Source of the DNA: Branchiostoma floridae | Lineage: Eukaryota; Chordata; Leptocardii; Amphioxiformes; Branchiostomatidae | DNA length: 64,000 nt | Assembly (NCBI RefSeq): GCF_000003815.2 | Contig: NC_049980.1 | Location: forward strand, 11,617,926-11,681,925 | Reading direction: 5' to 3' | Part shown: piece after piece, positions 1 to 11,013 of the stretch | Layout: each line of letters starts with the position of its first letter | How positions within the stretch are numbered: position 1 is the stretch's first letter | Made by a program: the position numbers and the translations under genes | Notes under the pieces: model-generated | What the model saw: only the letters and a program-made list of their open reading frames with translations | Databases searched by the model: none | What the model was told of the DNA's origin: nothing

Positions 1-245
1 AAAACAACACGAGGCAGATTATGTAATGGTCTAGGTCCCCGACAACCACTGACCATGACATAAAACAGAAATGACAACAAATGGTGAACCAGGGAAAACC
101 CTGTTTATAAAGAACAAAATTAACAGTAACTGACTGAATACAATCCTGGCCATCGACACAGTCACAAAAACAAAATCAGCCACACACCAAGCTTGTACAC
201 CACAGAAACCCTGAGGGCAAAAGGAGCCTCCATTTACAAAATGTC
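1..245. repeat. Duplicated segment, copy 1 (pair with 2423-2665)
   Basis: About 245 bases are near-identical to 2423-2665; both contain the run CCCCGACAACCACTGACCAT. A minus-strand reading stays open in both copies and is similar between them, but it has no recognisable domain or splice context. I treat it as a local duplication or dispersed repeat rather than a gene. The unit is followed in each case by the exon-like module described at 3113-3271. Confidence 0.6.
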
Positions 246-265
246 CTAACGCCCTACTGGCTAAA

Positions 266-432
266 TCACTCAGATCACAGGGCGCACACACGAGCACCGA
301 TCTTTCTGGACGTCACAGTGGAGATGGTGTCGGACAATCTCTCACCAGGATAAGTCCCACCATGAACGTTGTAGCTGCAGTTGATCAGGAATTCATGGCA
401 TCAATGCGGTCCCGGAAGCTGCTGAGAGATGT
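266..432 (+). pseudogene. Decayed copy of the 3113-3271 exon-like module
   Basis: This matches the module at 3113-3271 over most of its length, sharing CACCGAT, TCTGGACGTCAC, TCGGACAA and AGGATAAGTCCCACCA. Read in the same frame as the intact copy it loses one base in the TCTCAtCCAGG stretch, which shifts the frame into a stop. The GTAAGC donor of the intact copy is replaced by GGAAGC. It is therefore a broken duplicate. Confidence 0.5.
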
Positions 433-2422
433 CTCCTTCCCAACTTATTGTGACTGCAAGAAAGTGGATTACAATCAATGATGATGAGCTAGACTTCCAT
501 CGTTTTGTTACTAGCTTTCTAATCAAAATATTTTTGAAGGAAGGAAGCCTTATGCCCTGCAATGAGTAGAGATTGTGACAAATTATGCAGAGGAAGTTAA
601 TAGACTACTGTAATGTACGTATCGCTAAAGTGTAACGCGAATGGTCAAATTATTGCTTACTGATCTTAACCAGGTCAAAGTTGGTAGAGACGGTTCAACA
701 ACAGTGACAGTGGCCTGAATTTTTGAAAAATTTGTAGGCAGGGTCAGGTTGGAACGAGTTGTAGACAATGCACCCACCTATCAACAGTCTCATGGTCTGC
801 TTCCTCCCTCCCACACAGGTGCAGAAGAAGAGCTGGGCCGGAAGGTGAGCAAGCATCATCTGACTCACAGCCTAACTGTTCAACCAGTCCTAATCTTGAA
901 AAGAAAAAGAAAACTCTATCAAGCATTGTTCACCTCAACATTGTTCATCAACCATTGAAACTAAGCTCACATTCGCCAAGTTACAAGGACATCAGTCATT
1001 AATAAAGGTTGCTATGCTACAAACTGCATTCAGACAATATTGTACAACACAAACAACTTATCATATAGGAAAGACTGTCCACCTCCTTGGTGATGCACTC
1101 GGTGTTGTCACGAAGCACGATATTGTCAGTGACGGTGATGCTTTACACCTCCATTACCAGCACCTCTCCTCCCTTATGGCGTCTGGACATTTCTAACATA
1201 GGTAAAAGAAACAAACATGCATCATTTGTCTCAACACCGCTGCACAAGGCTTAATGCCTGTCGAAAGGCAAACGGGAATTTGGTCAATACCTTGTCTATG
1301 TTGGGAAACACTTGTGCCTCCTTGGCTTGGTGATGCACCGGATGCTGTCACGAATCACTTTCAGTAGCGGTGACGCTTTACACCTCCATTCCCAGCCAGC
1401 ACCTTTCCTCGCTTACCAACTAGACAGTTCTAACAAATCGGTAGTAGAAACAGACGTATGTATAAGCTGCCATAACTCAGCCGCGACAAACACAAAAGGC
1501 TCAATGCCTGAATGGCTAGTACCTAGAAACTTCACACCCAAAATACTAGTACACACTACTGTCTATGACCAAATTGTTTTACCTGAGCCGAGCCATATTA
1601 CACATGCATGAATTGATATACATACTTCACTCCATTCAGAGCCACATAGGCAAATAAGAAAAAACAAAGACTACTGAACTTTTTACTGAAATTTTTAAGG
1701 TACAAAAAATCAAATTGATTTACGGTGTAAACTTAAACTTGACAACATAAATGAAAAAAAAAAGTTATTAATTGACAAAGACTATTGTCCTATAGCTAAA
1801 AGCTGTGTGTTGTCACACAATACAGTACGATATACCTTGTCATAGAAGACTGTGAAGCCCGTTCGCTCACGTTCGGCACCTTCCTTCGCCAGTCCTCGCC
1901 TCCCTTTCCGCATCCAGACAATTCTTCTACATTGCGATGATCCTCGGGAGAAAAGACGAGACAAAATTAAACCTAACCCAGAAATATGGGAAGACTATAC
2001 ATAACAATATACATAAAAGAAATCCCAGCTACGTGTATTGGCATGACAGGAAGTTCACTTGTTTTGTCATTGTAATTTCAGTTCTAGTTTTAACATAGAA
2101 ATAGCGAGAGAAATCATTATACCTCTTGTTTGTTGGCAGGGTGTTGAGTGTGCTTTGGTTAAATCCTAAGTAATGCTGCTTTTGGCATAATGCTGCCTTT
2201 GTTTTGCTTGAATTTTCGAGAGCAATTGCTACTTCTGCACTCATTGCTTCAGTCTGCTTCTGTGATATACAAGCCCAATGCATAGCTGATTCAGTTTCTG
2301 TGACTATGTCGACGCCGAGATGGCAAGTTTTATCTAAACGACTAAACTATTAATATTAAATAGGCTCTTCAGCCACCTGTCCTCCTTTCTGGCCTGTGCC
2401 GTTCTCTTGGTTCGGGACCCAA
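433..2422. other. No gene seen; imperfect tandem duplication inside
   Basis: I see no supported coding exon here. Positions 1080-1200 and 1310-1440 are diverged copies of each other: both contain CTTGGTGATGCAC, GCTTTACACCTCCATT and a CAGCACCT block about 230 bases apart. The rest is AT-rich non-coding sequence. Confidence 0.5.
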
Positions 2423-2665
2423 GAAAACAACACGAGGCAGATTATGTTATGGTCTAGGTCCCCGACAACCACTGACCATGACATAAAACAGAAATGACAA
2501 CAGATGGTGAACCAGGGAAAACCCTGTTTATAAAGAACAGAATTTGAAAAAATTGACCGAATACCATTCCGGCCTTCGACATAATCACAGAAACCAAACC
2601 AGCCACACACCAGGCCTGTACACCACAGAAACGGACTGAAGCCCTGAATGCAAAAGGAGCCCCCA
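2423..2665. repeat. Duplicated segment, copy 2 (pair with 1-245)
   Basis: Second copy of the segment at the left window edge, about 2.42 kb away and in the same orientation. Together with the modules that follow it (2869-2936 and 3113-3271) it suggests a larger tandem duplication unit. Confidence 0.6.
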
Positions 2666-2868
2666 TTTACAAAATGTCCTAATGTAAACCCCTCCCGACA
2701 ACATCGCTCGGAATGTCAACAGAACACACTCAAGCACCTTACCTACAACCAAGAATTCAATTAACGAAACGTCACAACTAATTTACTTCCTATCATGCCG
2801 ATCTCTGCTATATATTTCCATTTTACACCCCATAAGACATAAGAGTACTTAACTTAGTTTCAGGTTCC

Positions 2869-2936
2869 TTGGCTGGGCGTAAACCCGAGCACCGATTTTT
2901 CTGGACGTCACCTTGATGGCACCAATAGGGTCCTGG
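2869..2936 (+). pseudogene. Internally deleted copy of the 3113-3271 module
   Basis: The preceding intron-like flank (GTTTCAG acceptor) matches the flank of 3113-3271. The exon-like part then jumps from CTGGACGTCACC directly to TTGATGGCACCAAT, missing about 90 bases of the intact copy. In the intact copy's frame there is a TAA near the start, and the donor is GGAAGC instead of GTAAGC. Confidence 0.45.
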
Positions 2937-3112
2937 AAGCAACAAAGCGAAATTTCAATTAGTTAAAGACAGGCTTCTTGCTTTTTTTGTAAGGCCGCGC
3001 AAATTATTTCCTTCTTATCATGCCACCGACAAGTCATTCCCAGCCCATCGATCTCTGCGAGATGTTTCCGTTTTACACCCAATAAAACAAACAAGAACTT
3101 ATCTTAGTTTCA

Positions 3113-3271
3113 GGTCCTCTGGCAGGGTGTATACAGAAGCACCGATCATTCTGGACGTCACCGTACAGCTAGCCGTGGAGATGGCATCGGACAACCTCTC
3201 ATCCAGGATAAGTCCCACCAGGAACATTGCAGCTGCACTTGATCCGGACTTGATGGCACCAATGAGATCCT
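3113..3271 (+). CDS. Orphan exon-like module, unknown protein
   Basis: An open stretch lies between a good acceptor (TTAGTTTCAG) and a consensus donor (GTAAGC) on the plus strand. It would encode about 52 residues containing APIILDVTVQLAVEMASDN. I recognise no family. The minus strand is also open but lacks a matching donor, so plus is favoured. Two decayed copies lie upstream (266-432 and 2869-2936), so this may be the surviving copy of a tandemly duplicated exon. Whether it belongs to the EGF/transmembrane exons at 4.7-5.3 kb is unknown. Confidence 0.35.
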
Positions 3272-3279
3272 GTAAGCAA

Positions 3280-4600
3280 GAAAGTGAAATAACAATTAGT
3301 TTAAGACAGACTAACGTCAAGAAATGATTAAGGCAATAGATAAGGCACAGGTATGCCTTGCATGTAAGTGAAGCTTGGTCTGCGTTTTTGTATCATCCGA
3401 CGGTCACAAAAGAATTCAACGTTTACGTATACGCTATCAATTTTTGAAATAACATTGGACTGATAATAAGTTATACAAAACGTATAAACACACATAAAAA
3501 CACTCTGTAAAGTACGACCAAACTAACCTGTTATCTAAGGAAGGACGCTGAAAGGACAAAGGACTCCGTCACCGAGCGGCCGTGATGTTGTTCTGTACTG
3601 GTAAGCTGCGAGGTATTTAAGCCCGTCAACTCAGACACCTGGCAGACATATGACGCGACGCTGTCCACGATTCTTCTAGTCTAAAAATACCACATGGTGT
3701 CATTGGTCAAAAGAATGCACTTCTTCGATTGGCTATTTGAAATAATGAAATTACTTGCAGCACATGACCAGGACCAATGATGCCTGAGGGATGACTGATT
3801 GCTTGACCAATCACTGACCAGTAATTATTTTCACCTGTGTTGGACACACATTTGTTCATCTCCCCCAGACCATTTTCGATTCTTTTACAACATGAGGCCT
3901 TAACGTTACCTGCTTCTTCTCACGAACTCTCACCATAACCAGAAATATCTACACACGGCAAGGGCTGCCGAAGGGAGATGCCAACCGTTACCGCTTCGCG
4001 ACAACACCCCGGGATCCGGAGATGTAGAGAAATATCCGGGGTCATCTACGAGACGACCGTGGCGTTTTATACGGTGAGAATAACGACAGGCTCTGCTTAG
4101 CATACGATCGATCGCGATGATGTCACGGTAGTGGTAGGCAAAAAGCAGGTGTTTGGCAAAATATTGGTTTACATATTAACCAGTAATTTGATCTGCTGAT
4201 TTAAATATCAATTTTTAATCCAATCTTCTGACGTCCTGGTAGGCACCAGCCGTCAAATACTCCGGATATAAACAACAACAGCGATCGCTCTTAATTCATT
4301 GCAGTTTATGAGATTTGTGTAGTTCTTATTGTGTGGCCCACATTACCCACTTACCGTTGGGTATCCGTTGAGCATTTTGCGTTTGTTACAGCGAGGCGAG
4401 GCAGCTAATTCGAGCCCGTCTCTTTTCATCTCCAATCGATCGGTATCGGAGGCAAGGGCTGCGAAGGGGGAGGCCAAGGCTCACCGTAGCGCGGGTGCTA
4501 CACGACACATTCCGGAAGACGTCGGCAGAATCTCCGGGTTCATCTTTGAGGAGATCCGAGGTGTTCAAACAGCAGGTGGGCGCCTTGGTCTTCCCCAGAC
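3280..4600. other. No clear gene; diverged 110-base duplication
   Basis: No supported exon. Positions about 3957-4065 and 4446-4560 are diverged copies of one another: both start with GGCAAGGGCTG and later share ATCTCCGGG/ATATCCGGGG followed by TCATCT and a GAG-rich block. The second copy lies in a 100-codon open frame (4329-4631) of low plausibility. Confidence 0.4.
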
Positions 4601-4667
4601 ATTTGAAAAGGCAATGAAGCTGTACATGTAGTGGTAGCACGCATCATGAAAAAGAATGTCATTGTCA

Positions 4668-5307
4668 AGCACGGCGGAGCTGGACATGTACACGTGTGTC
4701 TGTGGGCCAGGGTACACCGGGCACAACTGCTCTGTTGGAATAGGAGGAAACAACGGTTTGGGTGTGGGTAAGTACCCCTTTTTACTAGACGGCGATCGCG
4801 CTGTGCTGTGCTCTGACTACGACCTAAAACGGATCGATATAACCTTCTATTTCATACTGGGTACATCATACAACAAAACACACAAAGAGTACTACAATTC
4901 AATATGCTATCTGTCAGAGAGAAAGTGTGCGGTTAGAGTGCCGTCGTAGTAGAGAGGATATTTGAGAAAAAGTGTAATTCATTATTATCTTTTGTTTAAA
5001 GTGATTTTTTTTTATATCAGGATAGCAGCTTTTTTGTGTTAAGATAAGAAAATGTATCAACAATTGCTGCAGTACACTAAACCTTACACGCTTGGTATAC
5101 AGATGACATATTGGCACATAAATGCCAAAGATACATAATTGTAGATACAACTACAGTAATATGTAATGGTAAGTCGTACAGTGTAAAAGAATGCCATACA
5201 AATTTTGACCCTTTAACCCTATAGGTGCCATTGTAGGTATTGTTCTCGGGATCCTGTGCTTCCTGTTACTGCTGGCAACACTTGTCTACTGCTTGAAAAG
5301 GAGATGA
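4668..5307 (+). CDS. 3' end of a possible EGF/transmembrane protein (partial)
   Basis: Two exons join in phase. The first (about 4668-4767) encodes the C-terminal half of an EGF-like repeat, TCVCGPGYTGHNC, then a Gly/Asn linker, and ends at a GTAAGT donor in phase 1. The second (5225-5307, after CCCTATAG) supplies the next codon and a single hydrophobic segment, GAIVGIVLGILCFLLLLATL, then VYCLKRR and TGA. The combination reads as a type I membrane protein with a very short basic cytoplasmic tail. Stops close upstream mean the 4668 boundary is uncertain and the first EGF cysteines are not visible nearby. A possible 3'UTR exon starts after TTTTCCAG near 5513. It could be a partial or decayed gene. 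Confidence 0.45.
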
Positions 5308-6203
5308 GTACACATACCTTATTAATAAGCCTTTTATCATTACACAATTACTTTTCATTTAAACAGGTCAGCATGATAAATGTTGCTTCATAATTTTTAG
5401 GTACAACATTGTGCATTTGATATATGCAGTTGTCCTGTACCAAACACTTGAAACCTCAAAGATTTGTAGTAACTTGAGGTGGTAGACTTCACAGCTCACT
5501 TGTGTTTTCCAGATGGATGCCTAGAACTCAAATCCAGACAGAGATGGCATCCGAAGCAGCTGGCGAAGAACACGCTCAATAGCAGTCGGTGCAAATAGCC
5601 CCAGCCCCAGAATCAGTCGGGGAAACGTCAAATCACCATGGCGGTGAACTGGTAATGGCTTGCTCTACCAAACTGAGGGTTATGCAAATTACATGAACAT
5701 GTCTGTCACGGATTACCGTTGACTGTTCTTTTACATACCATATGGTACCATAGTGATATGTACATTCTAACCTTAAACCAACCATATGGGTACGTCATCA
5801 ATATGTACCATACCAACATTTTTCTTCAGAGAAAAAAATTCTACGAATTTGTTTGTATCTATATCTTTAATACTTTTTACCGATATTTGCCCATTGCTGT
5901 AGACGTTATCTTGAAATGTTTTGTGTGGCGCTGTGGGGTCCAAACGTAGCATATCGTCTTTCCCAAAGCCGTTAGTAACAATCACGGATCTTAAGGGAAT
6001 CATTTAGCCACGAAAACATAACAATGTAAAAATAAATGTAAAACATGTATAAAGATTGTTACATTCTGTATAGAGTAGCAGTAAAGTCAATGTTCTCTAA
6101 TATCTAAGGTCTCGATGCTGTGTACTTTTCATTGGTTTAGCTAAACATACACACTGGCTTTGATTTCATTTTCTTGCCCTACAGATTGTGTCTTTTCTGG
6201 CTC
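5308..6203. other. Non-coding, no gene seen
   Basis: AT-rich sequence between the EGF/transmembrane fragment and the sulfotransferase 3' end. A TTTTCCAG acceptor-like site near 5505-5512 could start a 3'UTR exon of the upstream gene. Nothing else is supported. Confidence 0.4.
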
Positions 6204-8616
6204 TTAAGTTTTCCTCCCTTTTTCTTTCGTCTTTATGCGTTTCGATGTCTTCTTTTCCTTCTTCTTTTCTTTCAATAGCAAATTATCAAACAGTTGTTTG
6301 GGACCGGCCTTTAAGAATCCCCTTTTTCGTTTTGATGCTTTCTTTTTTGTTTTCAGTTCCAAACTAATTGAACCAGTCTTACTACCGAGATTTGTAATAT
6401 TTGCAGCAGGAACAGAAATCTCGTTGGATTTTCGGAACTCTGCATTTTGTCGTAACCCAAGCTTTGCGTCCCAAATACCTCGCGATCGTTCGATCGCCAC
6501 ACAGAGCGCCCCGTCCGATTCAAACCTGTCGTGCCACCTACTTTTTTCCACTCCAAAATGAGTGAAATTTCGCCCGCGATGCCCCCTACATCCTTCAAAA
6601 TACACCCACGAATTCAAACGTCTAAAATACTGTACTTCGTTCATAAAACCTGGACCGATGCGTTTGGACGTTTCATTGAACATTTTTTGAGAGTAGTCAT
6701 AGAGGGCAAAGTCAATGCTGCTCCAGTTTCTGAACGCCATCTCTTGTTTGTGACGTAGAGTTACATTTGTGTAGCGGTTCGTCTCAAAGTTACTGACAGG
6801 CTGGTATAAGATATCCTGCGTGTCCCAACACATGAGTCTCTTGAGCATAACCAACGATTCGTCGAATCGCTCAACGAGTAACACGACTCTTATTGTTTTT
6901 GCCAACTCCTTAAAGTGAGCCTTGGTATGCTGATCACCCCATTGCCAACTCGTGTTGAATCCTAAGTCGAACGCCTGGCGGTTTTTGATGGGATGATATG
7001 TCTTGAAGGTGGCTGAATCGTTGATGGAGTACAGGTAAGGATCCTTAAAAAACGCATTGACGGGGTCCTTACTGCTGATGTTGTAGTGTTTATGGAGTCT
7101 CCACTGGTGGAAGGAAGACTTCATGTGGCTCACTGGGTGCTGGAGTATGGTGAAATAAACTGTGTCCTCTGGCATCTTCCTACATGGGTAACGGCGGGGA
7201 CAGTACTCAATAAGATCAAGATCTTTACTTTGAAAACATCAAAGTATATATGAAAAGTAACCAAGTGGCCGTGTACAAAAGAAATTTACTGTAACGGGAA
7301 CACTAAAAAATACGTTGAGATCCATTTTCATCCAAAAGTATGTTCATATAAGAAGAGCAGACTAGGGATATAAGAATTGCACACCCCATTTGCCAAGAAC
7401 GTACTTCGTGCAATTATCCAACTGGACCGCAGTATTTTTGGATTTGGGGATTCCGTGAAATTAATAATATTAATACCGTGTGCGGTAATCCGTTGTGCTT
7501 AACTGGCTTCTATTGTATAACAATGGAAGATATTGAGTTTGGTGGTATGTCCAGCAATTTTACCAACAGTTGCATGTTTTTATTAAGTTAAAACTTAACC
7601 TTTTTATTTCTTCGCTGTATCTCAGATGGTGGGCGATGACATTGTAGTTTCCGTCTTTCACCGGAAGTCCGTCGAAGTCATCAGTGAACGTTAACCAACG
7701 GAAGGAGCCACCTGTTAAAAGCACACGAGAGTCATGGAGACCGGCGCCAACAATACTGAATATTGCTGAATCGATCTCGAAGTGTGCAAGAGTGGGATTC
7801 TTTTTCGTAAACAAAGATACCAAAGACCATGCACTTATGCATTGCGTTAAATACTGACATGTTTTTAAAACCCTGTAAGTATAGTGCAGTAAAACAAAAG
7901 ATAATTCAGACATAGGATACTCTAAGCAACATGAAAATGGAAAACGATAGCTAACCTGATCTTGGTAACATAACGGTGAGATTGTGTCGGTACGCATAGC
8001 GAAGCAAGATTCTCTGCACTGTGTTGGAGGCCGTTTCTTGTTGGACCTGAGAAGGAAATGTGAAAATCTTAAATCCTTCCACCACAATTCAAAATATGCA
8101 GGAAATTGAATTAGACAAGATGTTTTATATCTACAAGACATGTTGCTTCTGCCTCACATCTGACATTATTTCTCATAAGCATTTCGCTTGACAGTAGCAG
8201 CACAAACAGTTGACGATAAAAATACATAATAGTAGTAGCTGGAATAGTAGTCAATAGATTGAATAGACTTTTACCTTGATGAAAACAAAATTTTTCTTAG
8301 GAGTGCATGATGTTTCTGCAGTTACCGCCTGGACCGCAGGGAGCGCTTGTAAGTGTTGTCTGTCTTGTCGAACTAATATAGGCGGAGCCATGACATCTCT
8401 GACAGGCATAGGTTGCAGCCTGTCGTTGAGCAGAACGAACTCCGAGATCTCGTCAGGCGTGTAGGAGACGTACAGCATGAAAACAACGCACAGGCAAAGG
8501 GTGATGGCTGTCGCTAGCTTTAGCGTGTCGACCCTGTTATCTGTTGTCATGATGCGCTTTCTTGTGGTCACTGTAATGGGAAGATATACACGGGTATAAC
8601 GCCTGCGTTTCAGCAT
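6204..8616 (-). CDS. GAL3ST: Galactose-3-O-sulfotransferase family protein, possible pseudoenzyme
   Basis: Four exons join in phase: 8275-8616, 7956-8046, 7600-7711 and 6204-7179, giving 506 codons plus stop. Family members are Golgi type II proteins that transfer sulfate from PAPS to C3 of galactose. Residues about 34-52 form the signal anchor. The core follows with KNFVFIK at the end of exon 1, a TVQRILLRYAYRHNL block, YNVIAHHLRY in exon 3 and EDTVYFTILQHPVSHMKSSF at the start of exon 4. In the 5'-phosphosulfate loop the expected HKT(A/G)SST is QETASNT (residues 117-123). In the 3'-phosphate motif the usual LR(E/D)P is LQHP (194-197). Both changes would hurt PAPS binding. The last ~65 residues are a lysine/arginine-rich tail not typical of the family. 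Start could be M1 (8616) or M23 (8550); both precede the anchor. Confidence 0.85.
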
Positions 8617-9720
8617 GAAGTGAATTCATAACCGCTCAGTTCAGATGCAATATTAGAGGGTAAAATATTAGATTTCCAAGCTATCTGAACTGAATACGTT
8701 TTCGAATTTACTCAACCGAAAATGTTAGCATTTCGTTCAAATCGTGGTCCATTCAGTGTCGAACCATTGGTTCCTTGACGTCAAAGGATAACAAATGAAA
8801 ACGTTGCTTACTTATAAAACTACGAAAGACTGTAATGATCAGTATTGCTGTCTCGTTCGTCGTTTGTATATGCTCCTTAGTACAGCTATTCACATTCAAC
8901 ACGGTGACCTCCATATTGCTTCTAGCTTACCCAGTGTCTAACTCTTAACATCAGTGCCGGCCGTGTGCCTTAGGCATGAAAAGCCCAAACGCTATTCATT
9001 GTTGTTGCTAGATCACTAATCCAACATGGTGCCCTCCACGACCTCTATGACTATAGTTTACATGTAGAGACTCAGTGACATTCACTTCAGTAGTAAGAAT
9101 ATAGGCGTAAACAGTTCTCCATAAGTAACTCCTAGACTTGTAATTAGAATGAAAATCTACATTTGTATGATAACTCATACGGAATAGGGCATTTACCTAC
9201 CTTTTGTAGGTCAGTTGTCTGTCACTCGTTCTGTGTCTGACGTTTCATGATGCATGCAGTGTAGAATAAATCAGACAGCAGGCAATCTAGCCCTTCTGAG
9301 ACTGGTGTCATCACTATCATAAATCCGCACTGCCCCTATAGCTGCGCCTAACCTTTAACACTGTATGTGCCTAACCTTCAACAGACGAACAGTGACTAAA
9401 CAGGTTTTTCCGCCCTCCCCTGAATCCATTTTGGTAACATTTGACATCGTAACGCCAGGATTCTATGTTTCACAAAACTGCTACACAAAAATATTCGAAT
9501 TTATCATACAGTTTAAAGCTAAATGTGCATTTCCAGTGCCAAAGAGTCTACAAAGATTGTACAACTGCGTCTCCTAGCGGCAAAGTCATTTACTACATTT
9601 CGGGGGAATTCAGTTCTGTATTAGGCTAATGTCATCATGGTCGTCGGTTTGACGACGTCTACTCGCAAGGATTATATCTAATAGTGAGCCTGAAAATCCC
9701 ATTATCTTATGATACCCCAT
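8617..9720. other. Intergenic, no gene seen
   Basis: Sequence upstream of the sulfotransferase gene, presumably including its promoter on the minus strand. I could not identify a TATA box or a transcription start with confidence. Confidence 0.4.
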
Positions 9721-9722
9721 TG

Positions 9723-10203
9723 TGGGGCCGCGTAGCACAGTGGTATTGTGTTCGCCTCGTGACCGAGAGGTCGCCGGATCGAATCCGCTTGCTGTGCTGC
9801 CGATCTTGTGCCCTTGGGAAAGGCACTTTACACGACTTTCCTCACTTAACTCAAGTGAAAATGAGTCGTCCCTCGGATAGGACGTTAAATGGAGGTCCCG
9901 TGTCTGGGGAGAGCACACCCCGGGCACGTTAAAGAACCCGCCACATGTGCGATGGTGCGGTGTGAGTGGTTCAAAACCTACAGTACCTTGGCCGCACCTG
10001 GGGCAATCACTGTCATATTGAGGTCACCTGAGTGGCGCCGAATGGCAGCTCGCTCCAGACCCTTGCGACAGTCGTATTGAGGTCACCGAATGGCAGCTCG
10101 CAGACCCTTGCGATTTAGCCCCGCCTATTGTAAGCTCCTCGCAATTCAGCCCCTGGCTGCAAAGAGTGAATAGTCGGCCCGCCCAATAAATAACAATAAC
10201 AAC
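9723..10203 (+). mobile_element. tRNA-derived SINE
   Basis: The head resembles a tRNA with an A-box-like GTAGCACAGTGG (9732-9743) and a B-box GGATCGAATCC (9776-9786). It is followed by a conserved-looking body with GGGAAAGGCACTTTACACGA, GACGTTAAATGGAGGTCCCG and GGGCACGTTAAAGAACCCG. The 3' end is an A-rich AATAAATAACAATAACAAC tail. This is the architecture of a Pol III-transcribed SINE with a central domain, a type widespread in deuterostomes. The 3' part carries an internal duplication: the block ATTGAGGTCACC...AATGGCAGCTCGC occurs at about 10017 and again at about 10075. No clean target-site duplication was seen. Confidence 0.75.
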
Positions 10204-10592
10204 ATGGTGGGTTGGCCTTTTTATACAAGCTCTAGGCCTGATCCTTGGGGTGTATTTTGCTCCTCCCTGAGGCCAAAGATGTTAAAAAGTGTTCGCACTT
10301 TTTGTGTGTTTTTTTTAATTCTTTATTGTTCTTCTTCTTCTTTTCTACTTCTCAGCCCCCTTGACGGGGATTAATTGTTTGTACTTGATGTTTTGCAATT
10401 TTCACTCTCAAATGTGTATTTGTATTTGTCTTTGTCAACAGGAGGCAACAGACAAGAGAAAGAAACTGGAATTGAAAAAGAGACCCGGCAAGAGCCCTGC
10501 TGGTCAACGACGTTTATAAACATTAAATGTAAATTACTTGCTAAGTCATGTGCCCATGTAATAAACAGGAAACCCGTGCAGCAAGAACAGAT

Positions 10593-10744
10593 TTATCCTG
10601 TCTTATTCTCAGAACTTCTGTCTTATTCTCAGAACCTATGTGTTCTTTTAACACTGTCTTATTCTCAGAACTTCTGTCTTATTCTCAGAACCTCTGTGTT
10701 CTTTTAACAGACTCATCCTGTCTTATTCTAAGAACTTCTGTGTT
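10593..10744. repeat. Nested tandem repeat, 20-base unit
   Basis: The 20-mer CTGTCTTATTCTCAGAACTT and close variants repeat five times. Pairs are separated by CTATGTGTTCTTTTAACA-type spacers, so a higher-order repeat of roughly 60 bases is also visible. It lies about 270 bases upstream of the first neurotrophin-like gene. Confidence 0.8.
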
Positions 10745-11013
10745 GACGCCGGTAGGGCCTTCTTTGTGCAGCATATGATGTTTGAGAGAGTTTGACAACT
10801 ATAGTTCGGCTGTGTGTCAGCTGGGAAAAGTTCCTTCCTGTTTTGTCAGGAAGGCAGCGCCATCAAAACATTTGCCCGTTGATTGACGGCTCGCCTGTCG
10901 TTGGCTAGGGTGCTTTGACTCTACATAAACGATTGTGTCCTGTCAGTGCGCCATCTGATCAACAGGGTCACCGTCAGTTCTATCTCTTCAGTTCACGCGA
11001 CACTCTGCTCAAG

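Noticed and set aside
31-297. An 88-codon minus frame similar to one at 2454-2666
   Set aside because: Similarity follows from the DNA duplication; there is no domain, splice context or start that supports a gene.
3099-3320. Minus-strand reading of the module at 3113-3271
   Set aside because: It has an acceptor but no matching donor, whereas the plus strand has both consensus sites.
9723-9797. A functional tRNA gene
   Set aside because: The A and B boxes are present, but the anticodon stem does not pair well and the sequence continues into a SINE body with an A-rich tail.
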